From CAIXRL01 sp964619155 (GTDB taxonomy: Bacteria; Eisenbacteria; RBG-16-71-46): a stretch of 37,026 bases of DNA. The DNA is taken from positions 1 to 37,026 of the forward strand of contig CAZUEM010000018.1 in assembly GCA_964619155.1 (NCBI GenBank), in the 5' to 3' direction. The position numbers and the translations under genes were made by a program. This document shows positions 30,281-37,026 of this stretch, one piece after another (position 1 is the first letter of the stretch; every line of letters begins with the position of its first letter). The notes beneath the pieces were generated by a model. That model saw nothing but the letters and a program-made list of their open reading frames with translations. It did not search any database and was not told the DNA's origin.

Positions 30281-31791
30281 GGGCCGCTCCGGTCGCGGCC
30301 GCGCCACTTCCAGGCCGACGAGTCGCCCGAGCGGTTGCCCTCGCGGCGCACGACCGCGACGCGCTGGCGCTCGTCGTGCGCGTGCAGCGCGGCGGCGAGC
30401 AGCGCCACCTCGCCGGTCTCGGGGCCGGTGCGCAGGACCTCGGGACGGAAGTGCTCCTCGAGGAAGCGCGTCGAGAGGTTGCCGGCGGCGAACTCGGGGT
30501 GCGCGCACAGCCACTTGTGGAAGCCGACGTTGTGGTGCGGCCCGTCGAGCACGACCTCGCCGAGCGCCCGCAGCATGCGGCGGCGCGCCTCGTCGCGGTC
30601 GCGTCCCCAGGTGACGAGCTTGGCGAGCAGCGAGTCGTAGAAGAGCGGGATGTCGTAGCCGCGGTAGACGCCCGCGTCGTTGCGCACGCCCGGGCCCTGC
30701 GGGAAGCGCACGCGCTCGATGCGGCCGACGCTGGGCATGAAGTTGCGGGCCGGGTCCTCGGCGATGATGCGCGCCTCCATGGACCAGCCGCGCGGCTCGG
30801 GCGTCTCGTCGCCGAACGAGAGCGGCAGGCCCTCGGCGACGCGGATCTGCTCCGAGACGAGGTCGAGGCCGGTCACCATCTCGGTGACGGGGTGCTCGAC
30901 CTGCAGGCGCGTGTTGACCTCGAGGAAGTAGAACCGGCCCTGCTCGTCGAGGATGAACTCGACGGTGCCGGCCGAGAGGTAGCCGACCTCCTTCGCGACC
31001 CGGCACGCGGCGGCGCCGAACTCGGCGCGGATCTTCGCGTCGAACGCCGGGCTCGGCGTCTCCTCGAGCAGCTTCTGGTGGCGGCGCTGCACCGAGCACT
31101 CGCGCTCGCCGAGGAACGCGACGCGGCCGGTCGAGTCGGCGAGGATCTGCGCCTCGACGTGGCGCGGGCGCTCGATGAAGCGCTCGACGAACACGCGGTC
31201 GTCGCCGAAGGCGGCCTTCGCCTCGCCGCGCGTCAGCTCCCAGGCGGCGTCCAGTTCGGCGTCCGAGCGCACGACGCGCATGCCCTTGCCGCCGCCGCCC
31301 GCGGCGGCCTTGAGCATGAGCGGCCAGCCGATGGTCTTCGCGAACGACTTGACCTCGTCGAGCGAGCCGACGGGGCCCGGCGAGCCGGGGATGACGGGCA
31401 CGCCCGCGCGCACGGCGGCCTCGCGCGCCATCAGCTTGTCGCCGAGCGAGGCGATGGTCTTCGGGCTCGGGCCCAGGAACGCGATGCCGGCCCCGGCGCA
31501 GGCGCGCGCGAACGCCTCGTTCTCGGCGAAGAACCCGTAGCCCGGGTGGATGGCGTCGGCCTTCACGCGCTTCGCCGTCTCGAGCACGCGCTCCATGTTC
31601 AGGTAGCTCTCGCGCGAGGGCCCGGGGCCGACCGGGTAGGCCTCGTCGGCCATCAGCACGTGCAGCGCGGTGCGGTCGGGCTCGCTGAAGATCGCGATCG
31701 AGCGGCGGCCCTCCTCGCGCAGCGTGCGCAGCACGCGCACGGCGATCTCGCCGCGGTTGGCGATGAGGACGCGTTCGAGGCGCTTCGCCAC
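30277..31791 (-). CDS. Biotin carboxylase subunit of an acyl-CoA carboxylase (propionyl-CoA carboxylase alpha-like)
   Basis: A 504-residue protein from GTG 31791, five bases after the acpS stop. It carboxylates biotin with ATP and bicarbonate. Motifs: VLIANRGEIAVRVLRTL, AIHPGYGFFAENEAF, the ATP-grasp glycine loop KAAAGGGGKGMRVV, FLGERECSVQRRHQKLLEE, FYFLEVNTRLQVEHPVTE, and MEARIIAEDP. Full-length and intact. The C-terminal ~35 residues are basic and low in conservation. Context (carrier, mutase, epimerase) points to propionyl-CoA rather than acetyl-CoA as the acyl substrate, though the carboxyltransferase that sets specificity is not in the window. Confidence 0.92.
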   Translation of the reverse strand: MAKRLERVLIANRGEIAVRVLRTLREEGRRSIAIFSEPDRTALHVLMADEAYPVGPGPSRESYLNMERVLETAKRVKADAIHPGYGFFAENEAFARACAGAGIAFLGPSPKTIASLGDKLMAREAAVRAGVPVIPGSPGPVGSLDEVKSFAKTIGWPLMLKAAAGGGGKGMRVVRSDAELDAAWELTRGEAKAAFGDDRVFVERFIERPRHVEAQILADSTGRVAFLGERECSVQRRHQKLLEETPSPAFDAKIRAEFGAAACRVAKEVGYLSAGTVEFILDEQGRFYFLEVNTRLQVEHPVTEMVTGLDLVSEQIRVAEGLPLSFGDETPEPRGWSMEARIIAEDPARNFMPSVGRIERVRFPQGPGVRNDAGVYRGYDIPLFYDSLLAKLVTWGRDRDEARRRMLRALGEVVLDGPHHNVGFHKWLCAHPEFAAGNLSTRFLEEHFRPEVLRTGPETGEVALLAAALHAHDERQRVAVVRREGNRSGDSSAWKWRGRDRSGP

Positions 31792-31796
31792 GCCCG

Positions 31797-32177
31797 TCAG
31801 TCCTCGAGCACGACGCAGGCGACGGCGAAGCCGCCGTCGTGCGTGAGCGAGAGGTGGGAGCGCGCCGCGCCGATCGCCTGCAGCCGCTCGAGCGCCGCGC
31901 CGCTGAAGGTGAGCGTCGGCACCCGGCCGCCCGGCTGCACCACCTCGATCTGCGTCCAGCCCACGCCGCCCGCCATGCCGGTGCCGAGCGCCTTGCTTGC
32001 CGCCTCCTTGGCCGCGAAGCGCGCGGCGAGGTGGGGCGCCGGGTCGGCGAAGTGCCGGCAGTAGGCCAGCTCGCCGGGGGTGAAGAGGCGCTTCTCCATC
32101 CGCTCGCCGAAGCGCCGGAGGGAGTCGGAGATGCGCTCGACCCTGCAGATGTCCACGCCGATGCCACGCACGGCCAC
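31797..32177 (-). CDS. acpS: Holo-[acyl-carrier-protein] synthase AcpS
   Basis: A 126-residue protein from GTG 32177. It transfers 4'-phosphopantetheine from CoA to apo-acyl carrier protein. Motifs: RGIGVDICRVERI (Mg-binding Asp), RLFTPGELAYC and LAARFAAKEAASKALGTG, with a C-terminal HLSLTHDGGFAVACVVLED. The start is chosen because GGAGGC lies five bases upstream and the length then equals that of typical AcpS. A TTG at 32201 is in frame but less likely. First gene of the minus-strand operon. Its pairing with methylmalonyl-CoA genes may reflect shared CoA/acyl metabolism. Confidence 0.93.
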   Translation of the reverse strand: MAVRGIGVDICRVERISDSLRRFGERMEKRLFTPGELAYCRHFADPAPHLAARFAAKEAASKALGTGMAGGVGWTQIEVVQPGGRVPTLTFSGAALERLQAIGAARSHLSLTHDGGFAVACVVLED

Positions 32178-32448
32178 GGCCGCCTCCGGGAGGGTGCCCA
32201 AGTTCGGTTGGCGAGAAGCGGTCGGACTCTACGCGGGCCCGCTCGCGGGGGTCAAAGCCGGGCGGCGGCTCGTGCGGGCGCGGGGCCGGCGCATTTCGGG
32301 ACAGGAGCACGCCGCCGCGCACGACGGGCCCGGCCTCGCCCGGGCCCCGCCACCGGAATACAGTCCCGCCGCGCCACCCGGGCGGTGGGCCGCCGGGAAC
32401 CCCGGGGCGGTTCGTTCGTCCATCCCTCCAGAAAGGCGGGCACGCACG
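32178..32448. other. Divergent region between acpS and the ECF sigma gene
   Basis: 271 bases, very GC-rich, with no gene I can support on either strand. The sigma-gene frame is open across it on the plus strand, but no credible start is present. Contains the candidate ECF promoter at 32396-32420. Confidence 0.5.
32396..32420 (+). promoter_or_regulatory. Candidate ECF-type promoter (GGAAC-N16-CGTC)
   Basis: GGAAC at 32396-32400 and CGTC at 32417-32420 are separated by 16 bases, the usual -35/-10 pattern for ECF sigma factors. It lies 28 bases before the proposed start of the ECF gene itself, so autoregulation is likely. Found by eye; not tested against background. Confidence 0.5.
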
Positions 32449-33003
32449 CTGGCCGACTCGGACGAAAGAGAGTTGATCGCCCGGTTGCGGGCCCAGGACC
32501 TCGAGGCGCTGGGGGAGGTGTTCCGGCGCTATGGAGACCCGATGACCACGCTCGCCGCGAGCATGCTGCGGAACCGGACCGAAGCCGACGACGTCGTCGA
32601 GGACGCGCTGCTGCGCATCCACGACGGCGCGCGCGGGTTCCGGGGCGAGCGCGGGCTGCGGACCTGGGTGCTGCGGATCACCGCGAACCTGTGCCGGGAC
32701 CGGCTGCGCCGCCGCAAGTTCGTCGCCGGCAGCGTGGACGACCTGCCGGCCGCGGGGCTCGCGTTCGACCCGGTCGCCGACTGGGACGGGGCGCTGGACC
32801 AGCGCGTATTGGCCGGGGCGCTCGAGCGCGCCGTCGCGGCGCTGCCCGAGGACCAGCGCGAGGCGGTCGTGCTGCGCCACCGGCTGGGGCTTTCGCACGC
32901 GGAGATGGCCGAGACGCTGGGCGTGCCCGAGGGCACGGTGAAGTCGCGGCTTTCGCGTGCGCTGGCCGCGCTGCGAGCCGCGCTGGAGGGACTCGAACGA
33001 TGA
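32449..33003 (+). CDS. ECF-family RNA polymerase sigma factor
   Basis: About 184 residues. Sigma region 2 is seen as LGEVFRRYGDPMTTLAASML, EADDVVEDALLRIHDGARGF and LRTWVLRITANLCRDRLRRR. Region 4 is LPEDQREAVVLRHRLGLSHA and AETLGVPEGTVKSRLSRALA. No ATG/GTG/TTG gives a normal length. The placement of CTG 32449 just past a candidate promoter, with an AAAGG upstream, gives a standard ECF size, so I use it; a TTG at 32473 would cut into region 2. Its TGA overlaps the ATG of the next gene, a likely anti-sigma factor. Confidence 0.88.
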   Translation: MADSDERELIARLRAQDLEALGEVFRRYGDPMTTLAASMLRNRTEADDVVEDALLRIHDGARGFRGERGLRTWVLRITANLCRDRLRRRKFVAGSVDDLPAAGLAFDPVADWDGALDQRVLAGALERAVAALPEDQREAVVLRHRLGLSHAEMAETLGVPEGTVKSRLSRALAALRAALEGLER

Positions 33004-33365
33004 CGCACGACGATCCGCGCGACGAACGCCTGGCGAAGCTGCTGGCGGCGAGCCGCGCCGAGGCAGATCCCGCGGTGCTGGCGCGCGCCCGCGCGCGGCT
33101 CGCGGCGCGCGAGCGCGCGCCCGGCGTGGCCGTCTGGCTCGGCCGGCCGGCGGTGCTCGCCGGGGCGGGCGCGCTGTTCGCGCTCTGCGTGGCCGGCACG
33201 TTCGTGGTCTCGCGGCAGGCGGCGACGGCCTCGGCCACCGGCGAGACGAGCCTCATCGCGACGGTGCTCGGCGAGGACGACCTCGGCCTGCCCATCGAGC
33301 TGAACGGCTCGGACGCGGCCGGCGAGTCCGGCGCCGCGGGCGACAGCGGCGGGGTGACGCCGTGA
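33000..33365 (+). CDS. Putative membrane anti-sigma factor
   Basis: A 121-residue protein whose ATG overlaps the sigma stop (ATGA). Residues 1-45 are cytoplasmic and helical (RLAKLLAASRAEADPAVLAR), residues ~51-70 a membrane helix (AVLAGAGALFALCVAGTFVV), and the rest is a short periplasmic tail. No HxxxCxxC zinc anti-sigma motif is present, so it is not a ZAS type. The call rests on position and topology, not on sequence similarity. Confidence 0.65.
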   Translation: MTHDDPRDERLAKLLAASRAEADPAVLARARARLAARERAPGVAVWLGRPAVLAGAGALFALCVAGTFVVSRQAATASATGETSLIATVLGEDDLGLPIELNGSDAAGESGAAGDSGGVTP

Positions 33366-33817
33366 ACCGCCCGGCCATCGTCATCGCGCTGGTCGCCGCG
33401 TTCCTCATCGGCGCCTCGCTCGGGCTGATGGGCGGCATCTTCTTCGCGATGCACCAGCGTCCGCTCCACGCCGAGTTGCGCGCCCGCGGCGGGTTCCCGC
33501 CCGGGCCGGGCCCGGGGCTGCTCGGCCCGCCCGACCGGCGCGTGCTGCGGCACGTGATGGTGATGCCGCGCCTGCGCGAGGCGCTGGACCTGACCGACGC
33601 ACAGGCGGCCGCGATCGAGCCGCTCATCGAACAGACGCACCGGGCCATGGGCGAAGCGCGCGACAGCCTGCGCGCGCGCATCGAGCGCGTGCTGACGCCG
33701 GAGCAGCGCGAGCGCTGGCGCCGGCTCGAGGAGCGTCGAGGATTCCCTGGCGAGAAACGCGGCCCCCGCGGCCGCGCGAACCGGGCGCTACCCGGACCCG
33801 AAGGAGAAAGACCATGA
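33362..33817 (+). CDS. Periplasmic heavy-metal-sensor / Spy-like membrane protein
   Basis: A 151-residue protein from GTG 33362, overlapping the previous stop by GTGA. Residues ~5-30 are a membrane anchor (VIALVAAFLIGASLGLMGGI). The periplasmic part has a long helical hairpin with LREALDLTDAQAAAIEPLIE and RIERVLTPEQRERWRRLEER, the LTxxQ/LTPEQ pattern of CpxP/Spy/CnrX-like proteins that sense metals or misfolded proteins. Together with the sigma and anti-sigma genes it resembles the CnrX-CnrY-CnrH type of metal-responsive system. Which metal is unknown. Confidence 0.75.
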   Translation: MNRPAIVIALVAAFLIGASLGLMGGIFFAMHQRPLHAELRARGGFPPGPGPGLLGPPDRRVLRHVMVMPRLREALDLTDAQAAAIEPLIEQTHRAMGEARDSLRARIERVLTPEQRERWRRLEERRGFPGEKRGPRGRANRALPGPEGERP

Positions 33818-34611
33818 AGTCGAAGCGCATCGTGTCGCTGCTCGTGGCCGCGGGGCTGCTCGCCGCCGTGTCGGCGCTCGCCGCGACGGCGGCGAAGAAG
33901 GCCCCGCCGCAGGACGTGAAGGACGTGCGGAAGGAGGTCGTCCGCGTCGAAGTGCGCGACGGCGACGAGGAGGCGATGTCGGGCTGGGAGGACGACGGCC
34001 TGTTCGCGCTCGGCGACGAGGACTTCGGCTGGACCGAGGCGGGCGGCGACGAGGACGGCGCCGATGTACGCCGGTACGTCATCCGGCGCGGCCCCGGGGC
34101 CGGCCGCGGTCCGGGCATGGGCCTGCACGGCGGGATGGGTCGCGGCATGGGCGCCGGGATGGGCCGCGGCCCCGGGCGCGGCATGGGGCTGCACCGCGGC
34201 ATGGGCTTCGGGCCCGGCATGTTCGCGCGGCTCGACCTGACCGACGCGCAGCGCGAGAAGCTCGCCGACCTGCACGAGCGCCAGCAGCGCAAGGCCATCC
34301 AGGCGCGCGCCGACATGCAGATCGCGCGCATGGACCTGCACAAGCTCATGCAGGCCGACGCGCCGAGCGCCACGGCCATCCACGCGCAGATCGACAAGCT
34401 CACCCGGATGCAGTCGGACATGCGCAAGAGCCACGTGTCCACGTTCCTCGAGGCGCGCGCGCTGCTGACGCCCGAGCAGCAGAAGCAGCTCAAGGCGTCT
34501 CGCGGTCCGGGCGGGCGCGGCTTCGGCCTCGGCCAGGGAGACGGGCCGCAGGTGCGGAAGCAGCTGCGGCTCCACCAGCCGCCCGCCGGCGGCACGCCGA
34601 AGTCGGACTAG
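33814..34611 (+). CDS. Spy/CpxP-like periplasmic protein with Gly/Met/His-rich region
   Basis: A 265-residue protein from ATG 33814, overlapping the previous stop by ATGA with AAGGAG upstream. Residues 1-25 are a signal peptide. Residues ~30-90 are acidic. Residues ~94-138 are a low-complexity GMG/GPG stretch (GMGLHGGMGRGMGAGMGRG) with many Met and some His, as in copper- or silver-binding proteins. Residues ~139-230 are a Spy-like helical domain (ARLDLTDAQREKLADLHERQ, EARALLTPEQQKQLKAS). Likely a periplasmic chaperone or metal buffer controlled by the ECF factor. A strong hairpin follows. Confidence 0.75.
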   Translation: MKSKRIVSLLVAAGLLAAVSALAATAAKKAPPQDVKDVRKEVVRVEVRDGDEEAMSGWEDDGLFALGDEDFGWTEAGGDEDGADVRRYVIRRGPGAGRGPGMGLHGGMGRGMGAGMGRGPGRGMGLHRGMGFGPGMFARLDLTDAQREKLADLHERQQRKAIQARADMQIARMDLHKLMQADAPSATAIHAQIDKLTRMQSDMRKSHVSTFLEARALLTPEQQKQLKASRGPGGRGFGLGQGDGPQVRKQLRLHQPPAGGTPKSD

Positions 34612-34629
34612 CGGAACGCGGCAAGCGCG

Positions 34630-34658
34630 CGGCGCCGGGGCGGGCAGCCCCGGCGCCG
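34630..34658. terminator. Bidirectional hairpin terminator
   Basis: A perfect 12-bp stem (34630-34641 with 34647-34658) around GGGCA, between the convergent Spy-like gene and the TonB-dependent receptor gene. Confidence 0.75.
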
Positions 34659-34674
34659 TTCGCGCTTCCGCGGC

Positions 34675-37026
34675 TCAGAGGGCCACTTCGACGCCGAGCC
34701 GGAGCGCGCGCGGCGCGGGCGCGAGCCGCGGGTCGTTGACGCGCACCCACTCGCGAATCCCGTCGGCGTCCGTGTCGTTCCAGTAGGCGCCGCCGCCGAG
34801 TCCCGTCTCGGTGCGGAACGCGCCGTAGTGGTCGTACCAGGTGCCGATCCTCGGGTTGGGGTACCCGGAAATCGTCGCGAGGCGGTCGGTGGCGTTGTCG
34901 AACAGGTTGCTGGCCGAGAGCAGCACCGCCACGCGCGGGAACAGCCCGGGCGTGAACCGCACGGCGAAGTTCGTGTTCTCGCTCCACGGGAGCCGGCGCG
35001 AGTTGACGTACGCCTGCTCCGCGTAGGCCGGCGGCCAGTCCATGGAGTCGGTCGGCAGCCGGTAGAGCGGCGTCCACGGCAGGCCGCTGGCCGCGCGCGT
35101 GTGCCACGAAACGTCGAAGCCTCCGCGCAGGCGGAAGTGGGCCGTCACGGCGAGCGCGTGGCGCTGGTCCCAGTCGAGCGCGTGCTGGCCCGTCGGGTCC
35201 GGGCGCGCGCCGAGCGGGGGCCCGAACGCCAGGCCCTCGAGGTTCGACTGCGTGCCCCACGCGTTCATCCACGTGTACGCGAGTTCCAGCCGCTGGCGGC
35301 CCGGCCGGTCGCGCAGCAGCGACAGCTCGAAGCCGCTCGCGTGGGCGTTGTCCGCGTCCTCGTAGCGCACGCGGAACACGTTCCGGAGCGCCTCGAAGGT
35401 CCGCGCCCCCGGCTGGCCCCAGACGTCGCGGTAGAAGACGCCGAGCTGGAACGACCACTGCGGATCGAAGACGTGCTTGAGCGCCGCCTGCCACGAGATG
35501 ACCTGCGCGGGCTTCATCTGCGCGTTGCCGAGCGGGTGCCGGTCGTACCAGCGCTCGCGGTTGTCGTAGAGCAGGTCGCGCGGCGGCTCCTGCGCGGAGC
35601 GCGAGTAGGCGAGCGAGAAGGCGTCGCGGTCCGAGACGGGGTACGAGAAGCCGAGCCGCGGCGACCACGACCAGACGGTCGGCGCGCGGTACGGCTCGTG
35701 GGTGCGCAGGTAGATCGGCACCCACGGGGGCTTCGCCTGCGGGCCCGCGGTGAACGAGCTGACGCGCAGGCCGGCGTTCCACACGAGCCCGCCGTACTCC
35801 CAGCGGTGCTGCGCGTACGCGAAGACACCGGGCGCCCACGCGCGATAGGTGCGCAGCGTGTCCGCGCCGGCGTACTCGGGCGCGGCGTCGTCCAGTTCGG
35901 TCATGCGGGCGAAGTCGTAGTGCGCGCCGGCGCCGAAGCGCAGGCGGTGCCGCGTTCCGACGCGCGCGCCGCCGTCGGCGCGGGCGAACCAGCGCGAGGA
36001 CCCGGCGTCGCGGAAGTACGACTCGTCGCCGAAGTAGGCGTGGAACGGGTCGGCGTACGCGTAGTCGTACGGCCCGAAGATCAGGCGGTTCGCGTCGTTC
36101 ACGTAGCCGCGATCGCGCCGCAGCCCCACCGACGTGAGCGCGCTCGCGCCCTGCCAGCCCGCCGTCAGCCGGAGCGGCGAGGACGGCGCCCCGCCGAGCC
36201 ATCTGCCGAACACGGCCAGCCGGCGCTCCTCGGTCATGACGGTGTGGTCGGCCGCGCGGTAGCGGAAGTAGCTGTCGTTGATCGGGTGGTCGGCGGTGCC
36301 CAGGGGGAGCGAGGGATCGCCCGGCACCTCCGGGGGCACGGCGAAGGTGACCCAGCCGTCGAAGTCGAACATCGGGTCGTAGGGCTGCAGCAGCGTGCGG
36401 CTCGCGAGCACCTCGAGCGACGCGCGTTGCGGGCGCTCCACCGGCGAGAGCCGCGCCCAGCCGAGCAGGCGGTTGTCCTGCCGCCAGCCGAACGAGCGGC
36501 CGAGCAGCTTCGTCCGTCCGCGCGAGCGGGTGACCGGCAGGCCGAGGTCGTCGAGGCGCGCCTCGCCGGCCGCCGCGAAACCGAGGCCGCCGCGCCCGAG
36601 CGGCCCGGTGACGCGCGCGTGCACGGCGTCGAAACCGGTGCCGCGCCGGCCGTCGCTCGTCCAGCGCACGAGCGCCGCCGGACGGGCGGTCGGCACCTCG
36701 GTCTGCACGTCGAGTTCGCCCGCGAGCGAACCGGCGTGGTCGGCGTCGAGGCCGCCGGTCAGCAGGTCCGCCGCGCGCACCGCGAACAGCGGCAGCTCCA
36801 TCGGCGTGCCGCGGCGCGGCTCGTTGAGCGGCACGCCCGAGACGGTCACGTTGAGCTCGCCCGCGCGGCCGCCGCGGACGTGCAGCGCCTCGCCGATCGC
36901 GACGACGCCGGCCTTGAGCCCGACGGCCTCGACGAACCGGTCCACCGGCAGCCGCCGGATCGCCTCGCCGCCCAGGGGCTGGACGGTCTCGATCGAGCCC
37001 GCGTCGGCGAAGCGCCCGCCGACGAC
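34675..37026 (-). CDS. TonB-dependent outer-membrane receptor, N-terminus outside window
   Basis: 783 codons are visible; the frame is open to the window edge, so the start, signal peptide and any N-terminal carboxypeptidase-like domain are missing. The first part is the plug: IETVQPLGGEAIRRLPVDRF, ALHVRGGRAGELNVTVSGVP, and LTGGLDADHAGSLAGELDVQ. The rest is a beta-barrel of many strands (RASLEVLASRTLLQPYDPMF, WSWSPRLGFSYPVSDRDAFS, FAVRFTPGLFPRVAVLLSAS) ending LRLGVEVAL. Such receptors import siderophores, vitamin B12, metals or glycans using TonB. The ligand cannot be read here. Its closeness to the ECF/Spy operon and to B12-dependent genes is suggestive only. Confidence 0.88.
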   Translation of the reverse strand, partial: VVGGRFADAGSIETVQPLGGEAIRRLPVDRFVEAVGLKAGVVAIGEALHVRGGRAGELNVTVSGVPLNEPRRGTPMELPLFAVRAADLLTGGLDADHAGSLAGELDVQTEVPTARPAALVRWTSDGRRGTGFDAVHARVTGPLGRGGLGFAAAGEARLDDLGLPVTRSRGRTKLLGRSFGWRQDNRLLGWARLSPVERPQRASLEVLASRTLLQPYDPMFDFDGWVTFAVPPEVPGDPSLPLGTADHPINDSYFRYRAADHTVMTEERRLAVFGRWLGGAPSSPLRLTAGWQGASALTSVGLRRDRGYVNDANRLIFGPYDYAYADPFHAYFGDESYFRDAGSSRWFARADGGARVGTRHRLRFGAGAHYDFARMTELDDAAPEYAGADTLRTYRAWAPGVFAYAQHRWEYGGLVWNAGLRVSSFTAGPQAKPPWVPIYLRTHEPYRAPTVWSWSPRLGFSYPVSDRDAFSLAYSRSAQEPPRDLLYDNRERWYDRHPLGNAQMKPAQVISWQAALKHVFDPQWSFQLGVFYRDVWGQPGARTFEALRNVFRVRYEDADNAHASGFELSLLRDRPGRQRLELAYTWMNAWGTQSNLEGLAFGPPLGARPDPTGQHALDWDQRHALAVTAHFRLRGGFDVSWHTRAASGLPWTPLYRLPTDSMDWPPAYAEQAYVNSRRLPWSENTNFAVRFTPGLFPRVAVLLSASNLFDNATDRLATISGYPNPRIGTWYDHYGAFRTETGLGGGAYWNDTDADGIREWVRVNDPRLAPAPRALRLGVEVAL

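Noticed and set aside
33000..33365. Zinc-binding (ZAS) anti-sigma factor
   Set aside because: No HxxxCxxC motif is present. Only a generic membrane anti-sigma call by position is justified.

Overview
This window is very GC-rich (roughly 70% or more by eye) bacterial chromosomal DNA, probably a contig from an environmental genome, since it opens in an almost pure G run. Two large secreted proteins end in FlgD-like Ig sorting/anchoring domains. There is also a kinase fused to a beta-propeller, a dockerin-tailed secreted protein, a TonB-dependent receptor and split methylmalonyl-CoA mutase genes. Together these suggest a Gram-negative, little-cultured lineage of the Candidatus Eisenbacteria / FCB-like kind. 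That placement is inference.

Layout. (1) 1-540: 3' end of a CHAT-domain (caspase-like) gene with a hairpin terminator. (2) 602-4263: a four-gene block read as lipoprotein thioredoxin/TlpA fusion, small beta-barrel-like envelope protein, TRASH/YHS-type Cys domain plus TlpA, and a VF530-family DNA-binding protein. The first two genes each appear as two pieces split by in-frame UGA. I read these as selenocysteine codons. The first UGA (1790) is followed at the same distance as in E. coli fdhF by a hairpin with the same loop sequence. The second gene has UGA-Ser-Gly-UGA (a U-x-x-U motif) followed by a perfect 8-bp hairpin at an acceptable distance. This envelope selenoprotein block is the most interesting content of the window. 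(3) 4384-6750: secreted repeat protein with a sorting domain. (4) about 6790-11640: a less GC-rich accessory island with an IS21 istB remnant and IS end repeats, an IS110 transposase remnant, a tyrosine integrase in two remnants (catalytic Tyr changed to Cys), a small gene with an internal TAG, and several orphan small genes. (5) 11741-16415: dockerin-type secreted protein (minus), membrane Ser/Thr kinase with beta-propeller, and secreted S9 peptidase. (6) 16725-24188: a 2,487-residue secreted subtilisin-like protein with four ~430-residue repeats. (7) 24277-26799 (minus): zinc-ribbon/HEAGH membrane protein, radical SAM protein and aquaporin, with strong hairpin terminators. (8) 27116-27610: small secreted protein. 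(9) 27658-32177 (minus): acpS, biotin carboxylase, biotin carrier, methylmalonyl-CoA mutase catalytic subunit and methylmalonyl-CoA epimerase, the last four joined by GTGA overlaps. This fits propionyl-CoA/methylmalonyl-CoA interconversion, but the carboxyltransferase and the B12-binding mutase subunit are not here. (10) 32449-34611: ECF sigma factor, likely anti-sigma, and two Spy/CpxP-like periplasmic proteins, with a candidate autoregulatory ECF promoter. This is an envelope or metal stress operon. (11) 34675-37026 (minus): TonB-dependent receptor running off the window.

All function calls come from motif and family recognition by eye. No searches, folding or alignments were run. Starts in this GC-rich DNA are often uncertain, and GTG starts are common.
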